From contig DBTR01000058.1 of the NCBI GenBank assembly GCA_002307145.1, positions 10,251 to 62,122 of the forward strand: 51,872 bases of DNA, in the 5' to 3' direction. Each line of letters starts with the position of its first letter. The first letter of the stretch is position 1. This document shows positions 46,928 to 51,872 of this stretch, piece by piece. This DNA comes from Rhodospirillum sp. UBA1311. GTDB taxonomy: Bacteria; Pseudomonadota; Alphaproteobacteria; Rhodospirillales; Rhodospirillaceae. The translations under genes were made by a program, and so were the position numbers. A model generated the notes under the pieces. That model did not search any database. It was given only the letters and a program-made list of their open reading frames with translations, and had not been told where the DNA came from.

Positions 46928-48193
46928 TTAGTCCAGGTCTTCGACCATCTGCGCGGTGACGAGGACGATGCCGCTTTCGGTGCGGTAGAAGCGCTTGGCG
47001 TCGAGTTCGGCGTCTTCGCCGATGATCATGCCGGGCGGGATGCGGGTGTCCTGGGCGATGATTGCGCGGCGGATCACTGCGTGACGGCCGACGTCGACGT
47101 TGGGCAGGAGGACTGAATCCTCGACCAGCGAGTGCGAATTGATCCGCACGTTGTTGGAGATCAGCGAGCCACGCACCGTGCCGCCCGAGATGATGCAGCC
47201 CGCGCCGATCACGGAATCGAGGGCGACGCCGCGGCGGTCGTCGTCGTCGAAGACGAACTTCGCCGGGGGACGTTGTTCCTGGGTGGTCCAGATCGGCCAA
47301 TCGGGGTCGTAGAGGTCGAGAGCGGGGATGACCTTGGTGAGGTCGATGTTGGCTTCCCAGTAGGCGTCGACGGTGCCGACGTCGCGCCAGTAGGGTTCGT
47401 CCTGGTCGTCGGCGCGGACGCAGCTTTCGGCGAAGCGGTGGGCGAACAGGCGCGAGCGGCCGACCAGGCTCGGCAGCATGTCCTTGCCGAAATCGCGCGA
47501 CGAACCCTGGGTTCCAGCGTCGCGGATGAGCTGCTGGAAGAGGAAGTCGGCATTGAAGATGTAGATGCCCATCGAGGCGAAGGCGATATCCGGGTGGCCG
47601 GGAACCGGCGCGGGATTCGCGGGTTTTTCCATGAACTCGATGATCTGTTCGTGTTCGTCGACCTTGACCACGCCGAACTCGGTGGCGCGTGCGATCGGCA
47701 CTTCGACGCAGGCGACGGTGGCCTCGGCGCGGCGCTCGATGTGCTGCGCGAGCATCTTCGAGTAGTCCTGCTTGTAGACGTGGTCGCCCGCCAGCACGAG
47801 GATGTAGGTGGGGTCGATCTGCTTCAGAAGGTCCATGTTCTGGTAGACCGCGTCGGCGGTGCCGCGATACCAGCTTTCGTCCGCGGTCTGCTGCTGCGCC
47901 GGCCAGATCTCGATGAATTCCTGGAGCTCGGCCTTGAGGAATCCCCAGCCGCGCTGCACGTGCTGAATCAACTGGTGCGATCGGTACTGGGTCGGCACCG
48001 CGACCTTGCGGATGCCGGAATGGATGCAGTTGGAAAGCGGAAAGTCGATGATCCGAAACTTGCCGGCGAAGAAGATCGCGGGCTTGGCGAGAGAGTCGGT
48101 GAGGTCCATCAGGCGGCTGCCCCGCCCGCCCGCGAGCACCAGCGCCAGCGTATTCTTCAACGAGGTATTGAGGTCGCGTTGACTGGCATCCAT
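46928..48193 (-). CDS. glgC: Glucose-1-phosphate adenylyltransferase
   Basis: A 421-residue enzyme making ADP-glucose from glucose-1-phosphate and ATP, the committed step of glycogen synthesis. The nucleotide loop is ALVLAGGRGSRLMDLTDSLAKPA, followed by FRIIDFPLSNCIHSGI. YVLVLAGDHVYKQDY gives the catalytic Asp, EFMEKPANP the sugar-phosphate site, and the C-terminal half is the left-handed beta-helix with regulatory contacts. GGAGG 7-8 bases before the ATG confirms the start. It is divergent from glgA across a 199-base shared promoter region. Confidence 0.96.
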   Translation of the reverse strand: MDASQRDLNTSLKNTLALVLAGGRGSRLMDLTDSLAKPAIFFAGKFRIIDFPLSNCIHSGIRKVAVPTQYRSHQLIQHVQRGWGFLKAELQEFIEIWPAQQQTADESWYRGTADAVYQNMDLLKQIDPTYILVLAGDHVYKQDYSKMLAQHIERRAEATVACVEVPIARATEFGVVKVDEHEQIIEFMEKPANPAPVPGHPDIAFASMGIYIFNADFLFQQLIRDAGTQGSSRDFGKDMLPSLVGRSRLFAHRFAESCVRADDQDEPYWRDVGTVDAYWEANIDLTKVIPALDLYDPDWPIWTTQEQRPPAKFVFDDDDRRGVALDSVIGAGCIISGGTVRGSLISNNVRINSHSLVEDSVLLPNVDVGRHAVIRRAIIAQDTRIPPGMIIGEDAELDAKRFYRTESGIVLVTAQMVEDLD

Positions 48194-48392
48194 TGACCGT
48201 CCTCCCCGTGCGTTTCGATTGTGCTGTTCCCGTCGAGGTTATGTCATCCGGGGAACGACGCAAGGAGAAAACGCCCAGATCGCGTGCAAGTTTCATCCGG
48301 GCGTCATCGTGGGTTTTATCTACTGCGGCCCTTGGGCCTGTGCCATAGTTTGGGGGCCGGCGGGTCCGGCGGCAGCGGAGTAGTATCTGGAA

Positions 48393-49838
48393 ATGAAGAT
48401 TTTATTCGTCGCCGGGGAGGTTTATCCGCTGGCGAAGACGGGTGGTCTCGCGGACGTGGTCGGCGCGTTGCCGAAGGCCTTCCGGGCGTTGGGCGACGAA
48501 GTCAAGGTGATGCTGCCGGGCTACCCCGAGGCGCTCGCCCGGGTGGTCGACGCGGGTCCGCCGATGCCGCTTGCCGAAACCTTCGGGTTCGGTCCCGGGC
48601 GGATCATCCCGGCGCGGATGCCGGACAGTTCGCTCGAAGTCCTGCTGGTGGATTGCCCCGAGGCGTTCGCGCGGCCGGGCGGGCCCTATCTCGGTCCCGA
48701 CGGCCGCGACTGGCCCGACAACGCACGCCGTTTCGCCGTGCTGTCGCGCGCCGCGGCGCTCGTCGGCATCGGCGGAGGCCTGGGCGGCTGGCAGCCCGAC
48801 ATCGTCCACGCCCACGATTGGCAGACCGGCTTGGTGCCGCTGTACCTGAAGCAATGGCGGGGCGGGCCGGGGTGCGTGTTCACCATCCACAACTTGCATT
48901 ACCAGGGGGTGTTCCCGGCGTCGATCCTGCCCGGGATCGGCGTCGATCCGGCGCTGTTCACCATCGACGCTCTCGAATACTGGGGCAACGTCAGCCTGTT
49001 GAAGGCAGGGCTGGTATTCTCCGACTTCCTCACCACGGTGAGCCCGACCTATGCGCGGGAAATCCAGACGCAAGGCTTCGGCTACGGCCTCGACGGCGTG
49101 GTGCGGTGGCGCGCGGGAACCCTGCGCGGCATCCTGAATGGCATCGACCACGACATCTGGAGCCCGGAAAACGATCCGGCGATCGCGCAACCCTATTCGG
49201 CTTCCGACGTTAGCGGTAAGGCCGCATGCAAGGCCGCCCTCCAGGCGCAGGCGGGGCTGCTGCCCGACGCCAAGGCGCCGGTGCTGGGGCTGCTCGGGCG
49301 GTTGGTGTGGCAGAAGGGCGTGGACATCGTCTTGGGTGCGTTGCCGGAGATCGTCGACATGGGAGTCCAGGTGGTGTTGCAGGGCGCGGGAGATCCCGAA
49401 CTCGAAGCCCGCTGCCGCGAGGCGGAGCAGATTTTTCCCGGCCGGGTGGCGGCGCATATTGGATACGACGAGGGTTTCGCCCATGTGATTGAGGCGGGCG
49501 CCGACATGTTCGCCGTGCCTTCGCGCTTCGAGCCCTGCGGTCTCACGCAAATGTACGCGCTGCGCTACGGCACCATTCCGGTGGTGCGGCGGACCGGCGG
49601 CCTTGCCGACAGCGTCGCCGACGTCGACGAGCGCGAGGACGGCACCGGCTTCGTCTTCGACGGCGAAACCCCCGCCGACTTCCTTGCCGCGCTGGTCCGG
49701 GCGCGGGAACTCTACGATCGTCCGGCTGCCTGGGCGGAAGTCCGGGACCGGGGAATGAACAAGGATTTCTCCTGGCGCGCCGCGGCGGTGCGGTATCGCG
49801 AGGTTTACGAATCCGTCCAGAGAGCGAGAGGTAGGTAA
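48393..49838 (+). CDS. glgA: Glycogen synthase (ADP-glucose)
   Basis: A 481-residue GT5 transferase that adds glucose from ADP-glucose to alpha-1,4-glucan. The N-terminal KTGGLADVVGALP (Lys15) binds ADP-glucose. VHAHDWQTGLVPLYL, FTIHNLHYQGVFP and the C-terminal GRLVWQKGVDIVL and PSRFEPCGLTQMYALRYG (catalytic Glu) are all present. It precedes glgP by two bases and is probably co-transcribed, joining synthesis and breakdown in one unit. Confidence 0.96.
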   Translation: MKILFVAGEVYPLAKTGGLADVVGALPKAFRALGDEVKVMLPGYPEALARVVDAGPPMPLAETFGFGPGRIIPARMPDSSLEVLLVDCPEAFARPGGPYLGPDGRDWPDNARRFAVLSRAAALVGIGGGLGGWQPDIVHAHDWQTGLVPLYLKQWRGGPGCVFTIHNLHYQGVFPASILPGIGVDPALFTIDALEYWGNVSLLKAGLVFSDFLTTVSPTYAREIQTQGFGYGLDGVVRWRAGTLRGILNGIDHDIWSPENDPAIAQPYSASDVSGKAACKAALQAQAGLLPDAKAPVLGLLGRLVWQKGVDIVLGALPEIVDMGVQVVLQGAGDPELEARCREAEQIFPGRVAAHIGYDEGFAHVIEAGADMFAVPSRFEPCGLTQMYALRYGTIPVVRRTGGLADSVADVDEREDGTGFVFDGETPADFLAALVRARELYDRPAAWAEVRDRGMNKDFSWRAAAVRYREVYESVQRARGR

Positions 49839-49840
49839 CG

Positions 49841-51872
49841 ATGCAGAAGCCCGTGCCGGTCGAAGATTTCCGCGATGCGCCGCTGATTTCGGTGTTTCAC
49901 GACGTCGACAGCCTGAAGGCCGCGCTGGCGCGGACGATGATCCAAAGCGTCGGTCGCTCGCCCGAGGGCGCGAAGGGGCGGGACTGGTTCCTCGCGCTCG
50001 CCCACCTGCTGCGCTTCGTGATGAGCGAGCGCAACGTCGAGACCTCACGGCAGAACTACGACCAGGGCAAGAAGCTGGTCTACTACCTTTCGATGGAATA
50101 CCTGATCGGCCGTTCGCTGCAAAAGGTGCTCTACGACCTCGGCGTGATGGACGTGACCCGCGAGGCGCTCGCCGCGCTCGGCCTCGACTTCGACGAGATC
50201 CAGTCCTACGAGCCCGACGCCGCGCTCGGCAACGGCGGCCTCGGGCGCCTCGCCGCCTGCTTCCTCGACAGCCTGTTCACCCACGACTATCCGGGCATCG
50301 GCTACGGCATCCGCTACGAATACGGCATGTTCACCCAGCGCATCGAGGAGGGCCAGCAGGTCGAGCAGCCGGAAAACTGGCTGCGCTTCGGCAATCCGTG
50401 GGAGGTGGCGCGCGCCACGGTGCTCTATCGGGTGCGCTTCGGCGGCAAGAATCTCTGCTTCCGCAATGCGGAGGGCAACGAGGTCTGCCAGTGGGTCGAT
50501 GCCGAGGAAGTCATGGCGATGGCCTTCGACAACCCGGTTTCGGGCTTCTCGACGCCGACGGTGGGGAACCTGCGCCTGTGGTCGGCGCGGGCGACGCGGG
50601 AGTTCGACCTCCACACCTTCAACCAGGGCAACTACGTTGAGGCGGTGCGCAGCAAGACCCTTTCCGAGACTCTCTCGAAGGTTCTCTACCCCAACGACAA
50701 GAGCCAGGACGGCCAGGAACTGCGGCTGAAGCAGGAGTACTTCTTCGTTTCCGCCTCGCTGCAGGACATCCTGCACCGCTACCTGCGCAACCACGACGAC
50801 CTCTCCGGCTTCCCCGAGCAGGTGGCGATCCAGCTCAACGACACCCATCCGGCGATGGCGGTGGCGGAGCTGATGCGCCTGTTCATGGACGACCACGGGA
50901 TGAGCTTCGAGACCGCGTGGGGGCTCGCCCAGCGCACCTTCGGCTACACCAACCACACCCTGTTGCCCGAGGCGCTCGAAACCTGGCCGGTGGACATGAT
51001 CCAGGCGATCCTGCCGCGCCACCTCGAAATCATCTACGAAATCAACGACGCCTTCCTTCGCGACGTGCGGCGGATGTTCCCGGGCGACCCGGCGATCCTG
51101 TCCCGCGTCTCGCTGGTGGACGACGCGACGCGGCGCATCCGCATGGCGCACCTCGCGGTGATCGGCAGCCACAAGGTCAACGGCGTCGCCGCGCTCCACA
51201 CCAAGCTGCTGCGCGAGGGCCTGTTTGCCGACTTCGCGAAAATCTGGCCGAACAAGTTCGTCAACATGACCAACGGCATCACGCCGCGCCGCTGGCTGCT
51301 CCAGGCCAACCCGCCGCTCGCCGACCTGATCACCGCGAGCATCGGCGAAGGCTGGGAAAAGAACCTCGACAAGCTCAAGGGGCTCGCGAAGTTCGCCGAC
51401 GATGGCAGCTTCCACGACCGCTTCCGCGAGATCAAGCGCGGCAACAAGGAGCGGCTGGCGAAGCTGATCAGCCAGTCCTGCGGCGTCACCGTCGATCCCA
51501 ACAGCCTGTTCGACACCCAGGTGAAGCGCTTCCACGAATACAAGCGCCAGCTTTTGAACGTGCTGCAGGTGATCACCCGCTACAACCGCCTCAAGGACGA
51601 TCCGGGCAGCATCAGCGTGCCGCGCACGGTGATCTTCGCAGGGAAGGCGGCGCCCGGCTACGACATGGCGAAGCTGATCATCCGCCTCGTGCTCGACGTC
51701 GGCGAAACCCTCAACCACGACCGCGCCACCCGCGACATGCTCAAAGTCGTGTTCGTCCCCGACTACAAGGTCTCGAACGCCGAGATCATCATCCCGGGTT
51801 CGGAGCTTTCCGAGCAGATCTCGACGGCGGGCACCGAGGCCTCGGGTACCGGCAACATGAAGTTCGCCCTCA
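49841..51872 (+). CDS. glgP: Glycogen phosphorylase, 5' part only
   Basis: The first 677 residues of a GT35 phosphorylase that releases glucose-1-phosphate from glycogen. Family blocks are visible: YYLSMEYLIGRSLQ, DAALGNGGLGRLAACFLDSL, GYGIRYEYGMF, QLNDTHPAMAVAELMR and NKFVNMTNGITPRRWL. The window ends within TEASGTGNMKFAL, the segment with the PLP lysine, so about 140-150 residues are missing. The ATG at 49841 follows the glgA stop by two bases, with GAGAGGTAGG upstream. Confidence 0.96.
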   Translation, partial: MQKPVPVEDFRDAPLISVFHDVDSLKAALARTMIQSVGRSPEGAKGRDWFLALAHLLRFVMSERNVETSRQNYDQGKKLVYYLSMEYLIGRSLQKVLYDLGVMDVTREALAALGLDFDEIQSYEPDAALGNGGLGRLAACFLDSLFTHDYPGIGYGIRYEYGMFTQRIEEGQQVEQPENWLRFGNPWEVARATVLYRVRFGGKNLCFRNAEGNEVCQWVDAEEVMAMAFDNPVSGFSTPTVGNLRLWSARATREFDLHTFNQGNYVEAVRSKTLSETLSKVLYPNDKSQDGQELRLKQEYFFVSASLQDILHRYLRNHDDLSGFPEQVAIQLNDTHPAMAVAELMRLFMDDHGMSFETAWGLAQRTFGYTNHTLLPEALETWPVDMIQAILPRHLEIIYEINDAFLRDVRRMFPGDPAILSRVSLVDDATRRIRMAHLAVIGSHKVNGVAALHTKLLREGLFADFAKIWPNKFVNMTNGITPRRWLLQANPPLADLITASIGEGWEKNLDKLKGLAKFADDGSFHDRFREIKRGNKERLAKLISQSCGVTVDPNSLFDTQVKRFHEYKRQLLNVLQVITRYNRLKDDPGSISVPRTVIFAGKAAPGYDMAKLIIRLVLDVGETLNHDRATRDMLKVVFVPDYKVSNAEIIIPGSELSEQISTAGTEASGTGNMKFAL

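Overview
This is a GC-rich stretch of an alphaproteobacterial chromosome, most likely from the Rhodospirillales. The placement is inferred from the gene set: a two-subunit glycine decarboxylase, an ELM1-family protein, metZ under a SAM-II riboswitch, TRAP and TctC uptake proteins, and many c-di-GMP and hybrid-kinase genes. It is dense and mostly ordinary chromosome. I see no prophage, transposase or CRISPR array. Both ends cut genes: gcvPB on the left (3' part only) and glgP on the right (5' part only).

Layout. 1-5.8 kb: end of gcvPB, a globin-coupled diguanylate cyclase, a tiny membrane protein, a UDP-glucuronate 4-epimerase, tRNA-Gln and a Cache-type chemoreceptor. 5.8-9.7 kb (minus strand): a membrane-anchored alpha/beta hydrolase, chorismate mutase, folE and metZ; metZ has a SAM-II riboswitch followed by an intrinsic terminator in its leader. 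9.7-13.5 kb: tRNA-Gly(CCC), a gene-free stretch with a perfect FNR-type box, a TctC solute receptor and a LarA-like racemase, then a decayed zone holding the 3' scrap of a 2-hydroxyacid dehydrogenase gene, a half tRNA-Gly and a perfect 20-bp palindrome. 13.5-20.9 kb: a glycan-assembly block (ELM1 family, two GT4 and one GT2 glycosyltransferases, a methyltransferase, an ABC exporter). The intact copy of the dehydrogenase lies just beyond it, so a 76-bp direct repeat brackets this block.

20.9-25.5 kb: the dehydrogenase, a DcuC-type carrier and an M29-like peptidase (minus strand), then free-methionine-(R)-sulfoxide reductase. 25.8-31.7 kb: a plus-strand catabolic cluster (TRAP receptor and both membrane subunits, an IclR regulator, a KdgF-like cupin, an SDR, an AEC transporter) preceded by an IclR-type palindrome; uptake and breakdown of a sugar acid is the best guess. 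31.7-33.7 kb: formaldehyde detoxification (adhC, fghA).

33.7-40.3 kb (minus strand): a tightly packed signalling operon of a 1378-residue hybrid kinase with three receiver domains, CheR, CheB and a receiver-GGDEF cyclase, with no chemoreceptor, CheA or CheW nearby. It looks like a methylation-tuned kinase that outputs c-di-GMP, and is the most interesting system in the window. 40.4-44.4 kb: queF, three tandem DUF805 genes (the third broken by an in-frame stop), DUF190 and DUF554 proteins, and a metallo-beta-lactamase-fold hydrolase. 44.4-46.8 kb: thiC under a TPP riboswitch, a hairpin-rich gap and an OsmC-family protein. 46.9 kb to the end: glycogen metabolism, with glgC divergent from glgA-glgP.
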